Source of the DNA: G963677445 sp963678275
GTDB taxonomy: Bacteria > Bacteroidota > Ignavibacteria > Ignavibacteriales > Melioribacteraceae
Length of the DNA: 64,000 bases
Direction of reading: 5' to 3'
Assembly (NCBI GenBank): GCA_963678275.1
Contig: OY782765.1
Coordinates: 6,820,001 to 6,884,000, forward strand
Shown here piece after piece: positions 56,270 to 64,000 of the stretch (position 1 is the stretch's first letter; each line of letters starts with the position of its first letter). The notes under the pieces are model-generated. The model worked only from the letters and a program-made list of their open reading frames with translations. It ran no database searches and was not told the origin of the DNA. The position numbers and the translations under genes are program-made.

Positions 56270-58888
56270 TTATTCATGCTTCAAAACATCCACCGGATTT
56301 GTAAGCGCGCCCCGGATTGTCTGGATGCTGACAGTCAGGATACCGGTAATCAGGACGATAGCTGTTGACAAAATAAATATATCAATCCCAATAGTAATTT
56401 TATTGGGGAAAGTATCCAGCCAGCCAGACATAAAAAAGTAGGCGGCAGGCAGGGCAATAATTATCGCGATCAGTATCCACTTAATAAACTCGGTGGAAAG
56501 AAGAATGTTTAACTCCCCGGTTGAAGCCCCGAGTGTTTTCCTTATCCCCACTTCACGACGGCGGTTCTCTACAGAATAATATGCCAGACCGAGAAGTCCC
56601 AGGCAGGAAACGAATATACTGAGAAGGGCAAAAGCCTGGAAAATATCAACCGCGTTTTCTTCATCGCTGTAATGCTGATTCAGGTAATCATCAATAAATG
56701 TATATGAAAAGTGATGCCCGGGAATTACACTTTTGAACGAATCATCAATGAAACTTAATAACTCATCCTCATGCTCACCTTCATATTTGATGAACATCAG
56801 TGAACACCAGCCTGGTTTACACTCAATAAACATCGGTTCGATATTATTATGCAATGACTCAAAGTGAAAATCATTTACCATACCAACAATTTCAGCCTCA
56901 TTGAAATAGGTCCGGCATTTTATATTTTCCACTGATTGTAGTCCCAGCGCGCTTCTGGCCGCTTCATTTAATATGAGTTGTGAAATGTCGGAATCACTTT
57001 TACGGAAATCCCTTCCTTCGGCCAGTTTAATTCCCATTGTTTTCAGGTAATCCTCATCAACTCTGAATACTTTAACTGTCGGCAGTTTTTCACGATCCAT
57101 ACCTTCCGGGACCATGTGCTCAATGCTGAAGCGGTCTCCCGGCAGATTAGAGCTTCTGGTAACAGAAGTAATTCTGTTATGGGAGAGGAGCGTTTGTTTA
57201 ATGGTTTCAAGCTTTTCTCCCCGGTTTTCCACCCGGCTGAGAAAAAGATCAACCGCGATTAGTTTTTCTTTGTTGAATCCCATATCCGATTCCCTGAAGA
57301 AGATAAGCTGGTTATAGATTGTGATTGTCCCGAATATCATAAATACCGAAATAACAAACTGGAGTATCACAAGTCCTTTTCTAATAATCGCTACAGAAGA
57401 TGTGGGCGTTTTAATATTGCTCAACACCTCCGCGGGATTTATTTTAGATATATATGCGGCAGGGTAAAATCCTGCCAGGAGAGTAATGGCAACAACCAGC
57501 GCCCCTATAATGAGCAGCGGTTTATTTTCGAATATAATGCCGGATGTAAAATTGTTTCCGGAGAGTTCATTAAAAGTTGGTAAGAAGAGATATAATAGTA
57601 AGATTGATAAAAAGGCGGAAATAAGTGTGAGCAAAAAGGTTTCAATAAAAAACTGTAATTTAATATGAACACCCTGCGCCCCGGTCACTTTTCTCATTCC
57701 CACTTCAAGAAACCTTTTCAGGGAGAGGGCGAGAGAAATATTCACAAAATTAAATGAGGCGATAAGTATCAGGAATATAGCTGTCGCTCCGAAAATATAT
57801 ATATAAGTTATATCGCTATTCGCCGATAATTCACCATCTACCTTTGAATGAAGGTGAATATCCTTTATCGGCTGGAGATTAAAAATTTCCACACGGTTGG
57901 GGTCTTCTTCATGGAAGGATTTAACAAACCGGGGCATTTTAGCTCTCATTCCCGCAAGAGATTCTTTATCCTTCAGTTTGATATAGGTGAAAACCGCTTT
58001 CCATGTACGGCTTTCGGTCGCTCCTTCCCAGTTTCCGGTAAGCTGACTTGTGAAAGTTTCAAGGGAGATAAGAAAATCAAATTGTATATGTGTATTTGAG
58101 GGGGGATTGGCTACCACACCGGTAATATTATATACTCTTCCCGAATTAATATCGATGATGTTTTTACCTGTTGGATTTTCCTCACCGAAATATTTCGCGG
58201 CCATTTTTTCAGTAATCACCATGGAATTAACATTCTTCAGCGCTTTTTCTCTGTTGCCCCGAATGAAACGCAGATCAAACATACCGGGGAAAGATGGATC
58301 GGCGTAAAGACCGCCCGTTTCGCTGAATTCACGTTTCACTCCGCTGCTGTCGGTAGTTGAGAGTATCTGCTCACGCACACGGTTGGATATCCGGGCATAT
58401 TCGGTAATTTCAGGATAATTTTCTTTCAGCATCGGTCCGGCTGGAAAGGGACCTGTTGCCCAGTTTCGCCATGTATCCCCAAATTTGGTATCTATCTGGA
58501 TACGGTAGATAGTATCCGCGTCCGGGTAAATATTTTCATAACTTAGTTCATGATCGATATGGAAAAAGATCAGCAGGCTGCAGGCGAGTGAAAGAGCCAG
58601 TCCCGCAATATTGATAAATGAATAACCTGCTTTTCGTCTGATATTACGGAGGGCGATAATGATATAATTTCTGAACATTGATATACTCCAGTAAATTAAG
58701 TTAAAGAGGAGGTGGGGGAGTGACTTCAGCGTCTGCTGCCGGTACCAGAGGTCCGCTTGTTTTTTCCCCTTCTCTTCAAGGATTGAATAGTATATTTCCT
58801 CCATATCGGCGAGAAGGAAATTACGGTCCCTGTAAAGAGCGGCCTGCGAAAGAATTTTTTCGGCGAGTTTTGGCGGTTTATTATTCAC
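56270..58888 (-). CDS. MacB/FtsX-type permease with N-terminal prefix domain
   Basis: An 872-residue membrane protein. Residues 1-65 are a short soluble helical prefix (LADMEEIYYSILEEKGKKQA, then DLWYRQQTLKSL) of the kind found on permeases paired with PadR regulators. Then the usual double FtsX layout: first helix near 88-112 (SFINIAGLALSLACSLLIFF), a MacB-like periplasmic domain, FtsX helices about 360-490, a second periplasmic domain and FtsX helices about 745-865 with VENRRREVGIRKTLGAS. No ATPase gene is adjacent. It starts at a GTG overlapping the PadR stop by 4 bp (GTGA). The role is probably export or envelope stress response rather than transport by itself. Confidence 0.9.
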   Translation of the reverse strand: MNNKPPKLAEKILSQAALYRDRNFLLADMEEIYYSILEEKGKKQADLWYRQQTLKSLPHLLFNLIYWSISMFRNYIIIALRNIRRKAGYSFINIAGLALSLACSLLIFFHIDHELSYENIYPDADTIYRIQIDTKFGDTWRNWATGPFPAGPMLKENYPEITEYARISNRVREQILSTTDSSGVKREFSETGGLYADPSFPGMFDLRFIRGNREKALKNVNSMVITEKMAAKYFGEENPTGKNIIDINSGRVYNITGVVANPPSNTHIQFDFLISLETFTSQLTGNWEGATESRTWKAVFTYIKLKDKESLAGMRAKMPRFVKSFHEEDPNRVEIFNLQPIKDIHLHSKVDGELSANSDITYIYIFGATAIFLILIASFNFVNISLALSLKRFLEVGMRKVTGAQGVHIKLQFFIETFLLTLISAFLSILLLYLFLPTFNELSGNNFTSGIIFENKPLLIIGALVVAITLLAGFYPAAYISKINPAEVLSNIKTPTSSVAIIRKGLVILQFVISVFMIFGTITIYNQLIFFRESDMGFNKEKLIAVDLFLSRVENRGEKLETIKQTLLSHNRITSVTRSSNLPGDRFSIEHMVPEGMDREKLPTVKVFRVDEDYLKTMGIKLAEGRDFRKSDSDISQLILNEAARSALGLQSVENIKCRTYFNEAEIVGMVNDFHFESLHNNIEPMFIECKPGWCSLMFIKYEGEHEDELLSFIDDSFKSVIPGHHFSYTFIDDYLNQHYSDEENAVDIFQAFALLSIFVSCLGLLGLAYYSVENRRREVGIRKTLGASTGELNILLSTEFIKWILIAIIIALPAAYFFMSGWLDTFPNKITIGIDIFILSTAIVLITGILTVSIQTIRGALTNPVDVLKHE

Positions 58889-59199
58889 GCGAAATCCGGC
58901 AGTCCGTTCGAAAGTTCATCCCTTATTTTTTTCTGCTTTGCGATTGCCTCGAGTCCCGCTTCGGTTACCTGGTAGAGTCGTTTCCGCCTGCCCCCCTTTT
59001 CGGAAGTCGGGGCGGAATAAAGGGAGCGCACATATCCTTTTTTCTCAAGCCTGTATAAAGGATCATATATCGCGCCGATTGACCACTCCTTTCCGGTGAT
59101 TTTAGTTAAGTAACGCATCATCGTAGCGCCGTAGGCGTTTTTCCCAAGCGCGAGTATGGCCAGCATAATTATTTCATCATTCCCGTTAAGTACCGACAT
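58885..59199 (-). CDS. PadR-family transcriptional repressor
   Basis: A 104-residue PadR regulator with the winged helix MLAILALGKNAYGATMMRYL, then WSIGAIYDPLYRLEKKGYVR, and the basic wing EKGGRRKRLYQVTEAGLEAI. PadR proteins usually repress a neighbouring transporter until a ligand binds; here the permease gene overlaps by 4 bp, so the regulator most likely controls its own operon. It is short, close to the PadR-s1 type without a large C-terminal dimerisation domain. Confidence 0.92.
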   Translation of the reverse strand: MSVLNGNDEIIMLAILALGKNAYGATMMRYLTKITGKEWSIGAIYDPLYRLEKKGYVRSLYSAPTSEKGGRRKRLYQVTEAGLEAIAKQKKIRDELSNGLPDFA

Positions 59200-59282
59200 A
59201 AAAACCTATATATTTTGTTTTCCGTAATTAATAGACGCCCCAAAATACACATTTGTTTCGGAAAACAAAAGAAATATTTACC

Positions 59283-59513
59283 GTAGGACAGATTTGCAAT
59301 CTGTCCCTGCCGGGTAAATGAACAAAACCGGGAAAAGTTGATAAACGGTGGAATCGACAAAACAGCCATTTCTTCTTCCGGTTTCGACAGGCACAGCAGC
59401 GCAAATATGGTGTACCTGACGGCACACTTGCTCCTTTGCTTGATATTTTTCTACCAATATGTTGTCCCTAACGGGACAATTCCGTAGGACAGATTTGGAA
59501 CCTGTGCGCCGCG
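59283..59513 (+). repeat. Dispersed repeat B, long copy 1 (with REP-like half unit)
   Basis: 231 bp beginning GTAGGACAGATT and ending GTGCGCCGCG. It contains the 9-bp hairpin, the spacer with GGTGGAATCGACAAAACAGC, and two hairpins of the GTGTACC and GTCCC types with TGAC/TAAC loops. The copy at 62815-63046 differs at five positions and one inserted base. It lies upstream of the PadR gene and of the NACHT gene. Confidence 0.85.
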
Positions 59514-59665
59514 GCGTATCTGTCCTTACCAGGGTGAATTACATGATTACCCCGGAAGAAACCCGAAAAACTAAAATCACCAATTGTCCTATCACCAGGT
59601 GATTTGCTTTGTGCTGAGGAATCGTATAACTCGGGAAGGACAGGCTAAAAGCCCGTCCTACAAAA
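59482..59665 (+). repeat. Dispersed repeat A, copy 2
   Basis: Same unit as 55781-55944 in the same orientation: shared GTGAATTACATGATTA, CACCAATTGTCCTATCACCA and the right end AGCCCGTCCTAC. The left part carries extra bases, including GTGCGCCGCGGCG, and overlaps the end of repeat B. The 205 bp from 59666 to the NACHT gene are AT-rich, with no feature I recognise. Confidence 0.75.
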
Positions 59666-59870
59666 GAATTGGTTTCTTCGGAGGATGCGCTTGTCGATAT
59701 CATTTAGATTTTCATCATTGTGAATATTCCATTTGCCAATAATACTGAAATTCTCTATTTTGAATTTCTAAAAACCGGGTATAAAATATAATGTTCGGAT
59801 ATTGCTTTGAGGATAATATGCTAACCTTAATCCCATCTTTTTCAACAAACCATTAAACAGGATTGGCAGG

Positions 59871-62783
59871 ATGAAAATAGTTATTTTTCTTTTGATTATA
59901 TTTATGACGGGCGCGCAATTTGCCGATGGCGGTAAAGACAGCCTGAAAGAAAAAAAGAGTGTTATATATATTGCCGATACATCGGGTAATAAAGTTAAAA
60001 ATGAATCAGCGGTAACTCAGGAAAAACCTTCTTCAGTTGATAAGAAAGAAAACTCAGGCATTGAAACTGCATCAATATGGGTTATTATACCGGTGATTAT
60101 CGGGGTGGCAATGTTTATTTTTGGTATTTACCAATACCGTAAAAGAAAATCCATAGAAAAAGAAAAAACCACAGCCGGGCTTGAAGCAAAAAAGGAATTT
60201 GAGCAAAAAGAAAAAGATGAAGTGGTTGAAACTAACGAAAGCAGGTACAAAGCCGCTTTGATGAAAGAACTGGGCGATATAAAAATACTGGGATCTCCAA
60301 CAATAGATACTATCCCTGTAAAACTGATGGATACATTTGTGTCCCTGCGGCTTTCAACTTTTTACCGCACCGATAAAAGAATTGATTACGGCCGGGGAGT
60401 TGAGAAACTTCCCGAGGCGCGGGATTTTACCCCTGATGAAATAATTGAACTTGCGTTTAAAGAGGGAAACCTGCTGCTTATTATCGGCGATCCCGGCTCA
60501 GGGAAAACTACCCTGGTGAAATATTTCAGTGTTACAAATATTGAAGAGAAAAGGTGGGCCGATATGACTTTTTATCTTCCTCTTCGTGAAATCGACTGGA
60601 AGAAGGAGGAGATAGATTTCTTACCTGAAATCCTGGCAAAATCGGTAAATAAATGCTGCGTTAAGATAAAAGCGGATGATTTTTATAACTGGCTGCATAG
60701 CGAAACTTCACTTGTGCTTCTGGACGGACTGGATGAAATATCAGATATTGATGACAGAAAAAAAGCGTGTGAATGGATCGATCACACTACAGCCGGCCTT
60801 GGAAAAGCCAGGTTTGTCGTTACTTCAAGATGGACAGGCTACCGGAAAGCTGACGGAATTGAATTGGCTGCCGATCATCTTCGCGCCGATGTTAAGGATT
60901 TTAATGATGACCAGCAGGCGGATTTTCTGAAAAAGTGGCTTAAGGCGGCTTACCTGAGGGATTTGCCGTTGGATGGTGAAGCTGATGAAACATGGAAAAG
61001 GGTGCAGACAGAGAAAGCTGATAGCCGCGCGATAGAAATGCTAGATTTTTTAATGAAAGAGGATAATAAAAGTGTAAAAGAGCTGGCGGTTGTGCCAATG
61101 CTGCTGCAGATTATGGCGATAATATGGAAAGAGAGGGATTTTATACCAAAGAACCGGAATGAAATGTTCAATTCGTCCCTTGATTACCTGCTGGAATTAA
61201 AAGACAGGCAAAAGCATATTGATCCTCTTCTCGGGGCGGCGGACGCCCGGCGGGCTCTTTCACCTGCTTCATTGTGGATGCAGCGGGATTTAAAATCTGA
61301 TGAAGCGGATAAAGATAAAATGCATGAAAAACTTCAGGAGGTTATAAATACTTTCGATAAAAGACCTGAAGCTAAAGAATTCTGTGAAAATCTGATAGAC
61401 AGGGCGGGAATTCTCGCCTCCTATAGCGACGAGGAATATATATTCAGGCATAAGTCTTTCAGGGAGTTTCTCGCCGGGATGGAGCTGGCGAAAGGAGCGC
61501 ATAATAATCAATATATTCAGCTCCTTGTTGATCATTTCGGTGAAAGCTGGTGGGATGAGCCTATACGTTTTTTTATAAGCCAGGCAGACGCTGATATGTT
61601 TGATGAATTCATGGGTAAATTTTTCCTTTCTGAAAAAAGCAAAGATTTAAATCAAAATGAACTGAATTATTTAATGCTCCTGGTAAGGGAAGCGCCGGAA
61701 AAACCATTAACATCGGTGGAGAAAGCCTTATTAAATGAAAAAACAACTATCGCGCGGAAACGTTATATACTTGAAATATTAAAAACGATAAACCGGCCTG
61801 ACGCATTTGAAATTGTTAATAAATTTATAAAGAATGAACCACAAAAAGAGTTATCCGGTTATGCCGCCGAAATTTTATTTGAAGCCGGTTTCATTGCTGA
61901 AGGCGAAGAAAAAGAAAATATAGCAGTGGTGGAGGGAAAAGGAAAAGACAGATCTATTATTAAAACAAATTTATCCTCTTTTCGAAATGCCTTCGAAGAT
62001 AACGCCGAATATATTCTGATACCAGGGGGTACATTTAACTACAGTGTTACAGGTGAAGATGAAACTTTCCCCGGTATATATTTCGCTAAATACCCTGTTA
62101 CAAATAAAAGGTTCGCTCTTTTTACAGGTTACCTGTCAGGAAAAAACAGGGGATATTATGATTTGTTGCCCCCTGAAAAATTCAAAGACGATATAATCCG
62201 TTTTTCAAAAGAAGAACCTGTTTTTTATGAACATGTGAAAAGTATAAACAATTTCGCGAAAGAATTTAAATCATGGCAGGATGAAAAACGATTTTTAAAT
62301 GATGACCAGCCTGTTGTCAATGTAAACTGGTACACCGCGAGGGTTTATTGTTACTGGCTCAGTTTTCTTGAATTAGCCGAGAAGGGTATTACAAACCCGG
62401 GTATGAAGATTGTGAATAATCTTTTCAGGCTGCCGGATGAAAAAGAATGGGAATGGGCGGCGGGGGGCGGTTCGCGAACATATCCCTGGGGGGATGATGA
62501 AGCTGATCTTGAGAAACGGGCCAATTTTAATAAAAATGTAGGCTGCACAACACCGGTGGGCAGGTATCCAGAGGGCGCCACTCCTGAAGGGCTGCATGAT
62601 ATGGCGGGAAATGTGTGGGAATGGATGAAAAATGAACATGAAAAATATAAAGGCAGCCGCTCCCTGAGAGGAGGCTCATGGTATACAGATAGGGAGCTAC
62701 TCTTTTGCTCGGCGCGCGTCATCGGCAGTCCGAGTTGCAGGGGCAGCTTCTTCGGTTTTCGGGTTGTCCGCCCGGTCATTTAG
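59871..62783 (+). CDS. Membrane-anchored NACHT NTPase with C-terminal FGE/SUMF1 domain
   Basis: A 970-residue protein. Residues 1-20 look like a signal peptide or first helix, a clear membrane helix is at 68-88 followed by RKRKS, so the bulk should be cytosolic. The NACHT module has Walker A GDPGSGKT (206-213) and Walker B LVLLDGLDEIS (281-291), with an alpha-helical region to about 700. The C-terminal part (about 715-970) is an FGE-sulfatase/SUMF1 fold: ILIPGGTF, YPVTNKRFALF, VVNVNWYTARVYCYWLSF, RLPDEKEWEWAAGG, GNVWEW, SLRGGSWY and GFRVVR. NACHT proteins are sensor ATPases, often in immunity or signalling; this C-type-lectin-like fold can bind ligands. It stands alone between two direct repeats. 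Catalytic sulfatase activation is unlikely to be its job. Confidence 0.88.
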   Translation: MKIVIFLLIIFMTGAQFADGGKDSLKEKKSVIYIADTSGNKVKNESAVTQEKPSSVDKKENSGIETASIWVIIPVIIGVAMFIFGIYQYRKRKSIEKEKTTAGLEAKKEFEQKEKDEVVETNESRYKAALMKELGDIKILGSPTIDTIPVKLMDTFVSLRLSTFYRTDKRIDYGRGVEKLPEARDFTPDEIIELAFKEGNLLLIIGDPGSGKTTLVKYFSVTNIEEKRWADMTFYLPLREIDWKKEEIDFLPEILAKSVNKCCVKIKADDFYNWLHSETSLVLLDGLDEISDIDDRKKACEWIDHTTAGLGKARFVVTSRWTGYRKADGIELAADHLRADVKDFNDDQQADFLKKWLKAAYLRDLPLDGEADETWKRVQTEKADSRAIEMLDFLMKEDNKSVKELAVVPMLLQIMAIIWKERDFIPKNRNEMFNSSLDYLLELKDRQKHIDPLLGAADARRALSPASLWMQRDLKSDEADKDKMHEKLQEVINTFDKRPEAKEFCENLIDRAGILASYSDEEYIFRHKSFREFLAGMELAKGAHNNQYIQLLVDHFGESWWDEPIRFFISQADADMFDEFMGKFFLSEKSKDLNQNELNYLMLLVREAPEKPLTSVEKALLNEKTTIARKRYILEILKTINRPDAFEIVNKFIKNEPQKELSGYAAEILFEAGFIAEGEEKENIAVVEGKGKDRSIIKTNLSSFRNAFEDNAEYILIPGGTFNYSVTGEDETFPGIYFAKYPVTNKRFALFTGYLSGKNRGYYDLLPPEKFKDDIIRFSKEEPVFYEHVKSINNFAKEFKSWQDEKRFLNDDQPVVNVNWYTARVYCYWLSFLELAEKGITNPGMKIVNNLFRLPDEKEWEWAAGGGSRTYPWGDDEADLEKRANFNKNVGCTTPVGRYPEGATPEGLHDMAGNVWEWMKNEHEKYKGSRSLRGGSWYTDRELLFCSARVIGSPSCRGSFFGFRVVRPVI
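62701..62770 (+). other. Adenine-poor C-terminal patch, candidate variable region
   Basis: Only 5 of these 70 bases are A, in a genome rich in A. They encode the end of the FGE/SUMF1 fold between GGSW and GFRV. At positions where diversity-generating retroelement targets usually have Asn codons in the template, the codons here are mostly NNY (GTC, GGC, AGT, TGC, GGC, AGC, TTC). That is what adenine-directed mutagenesis would leave. No reverse transcriptase or template repeat is seen in this window. Confidence 0.4.
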
Positions 62784-62814
62784 TTTTTGTTTTTCTGAAA
62801 ATCTGAATATTTTT

Positions 62815-63046
62815 GTAGGACAGATTTGTAATCTGTCCCTGCCGGGTAAATGAACAAAACCAGGGAAAAGTTGATAAAGGGTGGAATCGACAAAACAGCC
62901 ATTTATTCTTCCGGTTTCGACGGGCACAGCAGCGCAAATATGGTGTACCTGACGGCACACTTGCTCCTTTGCTTGATATTTTTCTACCAATATGTTGTCC
63001 CTAACGGGACAATTCTGTAGGACAGATTTGGAACCTGTGCGCCGCG
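62815..63046 (+). repeat. Dispersed repeat B, long copy 2
   Basis: 232 bp nearly identical to 59283-59513 (five substitutions, one insertion), same orientation, 32 nt after the NACHT stop. It breaks off after GTGCGCCGCG, exactly where the copy at 59513 continues with different sequence, which marks the left end of the inserted IS element. Confidence 0.88.
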
Positions 63047-64000
63047 CAGGCTGTTGCAGATTATCGGGAACAAAAGTGTATGTTTAGTGATATAATAGGT
63101 AGTAAATAATAAACATGGAAATAGGAATAATGGGGTTTATTGAAGGAAATCGAGATCAACTGGGATTCATTGCTTATAGCCTGGATGATTTTGTAGAAGA
63201 AGATTCAAAAGCAAGATTTATCGTAAGAATAGTAGAAGAATTAGATTTAAGTTTACTCTACGAGCAATACAGTCCACAGGGTGGAGAAGCTTTTTGTCCA
63301 AAGGCAATGTTAGCCACACTGTTTTTCGGATATTCCCAAGGTATATCAGTTACCCGTGATCTTGAATACAATTGCAAAAAGAACATGGATTTTATATATG
63401 TATCAGCAAACCTTCGACCGGATCACACTTCATTGAGCAGATTCAGAAAGCGTCATCTGGCCCATATTCCAGGGCTTTTTATACAGATAGTACGGAAAGC
63501 AATAGAGATGGGAATAAGTGAGTTCATGGAAATCGCGATGGATGGATCAAAGATGGCCGCGGCAAGCAGTAAGAAAAAAAGTATGCGCTCCAACAAAATA
63601 GAAGAAAAACTGAAAGCAATAAAAGAAGATATCACCGAATACCTGAATCAAAGCGAAATAGAAGAAAAGAAGCTTGCCGAATTGGAAAAGAAAAAGGCTA
63701 AGCTGGAAGAAGCCCAAAGAATACTGGAAGAGCGAAAAGAGACAATAAAAGAAAACTGCAGGGATAATCATCAGGTAAATATAGAAGAACCGGAAGCTCC
63801 AATGCAAAAACCGGGAGGGGGGAAAAGCGCATTTCCGGGCTATAATCCACAAATATGCACCGATACGAAAACCCAATTCATAGCAAACGCCCAGCTGACG
63901 CCAGACAGGAACGACGAAAAACAATTTATGCTTCAATATAATAATACGGAAAGAATTTTGGGCCCGAACAAAAAGAGGAGATATCTATCTGACGGAGGGT
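63047..64000 (+). mobile_element. IS1182-like insertion sequence, left part (cut by window edge)
   Basis: The left end is placed near 63047 from the abrupt break of repeat B. About 68 bp of leader precede the transposase ATG. The right end lies outside the window, so the terminal inverted repeat could not be matched. Confidence 0.7.
63115..64000 (+). CDS. IS1182-family transposase, N-terminal part (cut by window edge)
   Basis: An open frame of 295 codons from ATG 63115 (MEIGIMGF) to the window edge; an alternative ATG is at 63130. It shows the DUF772-type N-terminal region (SPQGGEAFCPKAMLATLFFG, then RPDHTSLSRFRKRH), the first catalytic Asp in EIAMDGSKMAAAS, a charged coiled-coil insert (about 160-210) and PGYNPQICTDTKTQFIANAQ with the second Asp. 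This layout matches IS1182-type DDE transposases of the IS5 superfamily. The final Glu lies beyond the window, so whether the element is intact is unknown. Confidence 0.88.
   Translation, partial: MEIGIMGFIEGNRDQLGFIAYSLDDFVEEDSKARFIVRIVEELDLSLLYEQYSPQGGEAFCPKAMLATLFFGYSQGISVTRDLEYNCKKNMDFIYVSANLRPDHTSLSRFRKRHLAHIPGLFIQIVRKAIEMGISEFMEIAMDGSKMAAASSKKKSMRSNKIEEKLKAIKEDITEYLNQSEIEEKKLAELEKKKAKLEEAQRILEERKETIKENCRDNHQVNIEEPEAPMQKPGGGKSAFPGYNPQICTDTKTQFIANAQLTPDRNDEKQFMLQYNNTERILGPNKKRRYLSDGG

Noticed and set aside
59228..59425. Short frames resembling one another at 59228-59425 and 62776-62958
   Set aside because: The similarity comes from the two copies of repeat B, with no ribosome sites.
59666..59870. 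Retroelement parts (reverse transcriptase, accessory protein, template repeat) near the NACHT-FGE gene
   Set aside because: Neither side of the gene within the window encodes a reverse transcriptase or shows a near-copy of its 3' end.

Overview
The window looks like chromosome from a Gram-negative member of the Bacteroidota/Chlorobiota/Ignavibacteriota/Calditrichota group. The main clue is that four secreted proteins end in the type IX secretion (T9SS) sorting domain with the hallmark NYPNPFNPxT motif. A TonB-dependent receptor, lipoprotein signals, Lol-type permeases and a moderately AT-rich composition agree with this. No rRNA or phylogenetic marker is present, so assignment below this level (Ignavibacteriota-like is my best guess) is inference.

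Layout. (1) 1-7.5 kb, minus strand: a signalling locus. A serine/threonine kinase with fused ATPase and TPR regions overlaps a sigma-54 activator by 4 bp. Beyond the activator lie a well-matched -24/-12 promoter, an upstream palindrome, and a lipoprotein-TPR-GAF gene string. (2) 7.5-12.9 kb: an oligopeptide-type ABC importer, with permeases and binding protein on minus and two ATPases divergent on plus. The permease overlaps the kinase gene. (3) 13-36.1 kb: three consecutive T9SS surface proteins (2077, 254 and 5337 aa) built of cohesin-like, FN3, Ig-like and PNGGE modules. One carries a dockerin-like region, and the largest contains 11 near-identical tandem 279-bp repeats. (4) 36.2-36.9 kb: five tRNA genes (Pro, Arg, His, Glu, Glu) and a tRNA-like remnant. 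(5) 37-47.6 kb: an acyltransferase, a TonB-dependent receptor with an internally duplicated T9SS partner, and a LolC/LolE/LolD-like exporter. (6) 47.6-48.4 kb: a gene-free stretch with two families of palindromes. (7) 48.5-55.8 kb: housekeeping genes (nrnA-like, xseA, xseB, dxs, an oxidoreductase, a two-component system). (8) 55.8-64 kb: an accessory zone where a PadR-permease pair and a membrane NACHT-FGE/SUMF1 protein are separated and flanked by direct copies of dispersed repeats, ending in an IS1182-like transposase cut by the window edge.

The most noteworthy signals are these: the sigma-54 switch with its kinase partner; the giant repeat adhesin with mosaic tandem copies; a cohesin/dockerin set on T9SS proteins; hairpin families with conserved loops and changing stems; and the NACHT-FGE protein, whose C-terminal coding patch is strongly depleted of adenine at the place where diversity-generating retroelements vary this fold. 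No reverse transcriptase is visible here, so that last idea remains a hypothesis.
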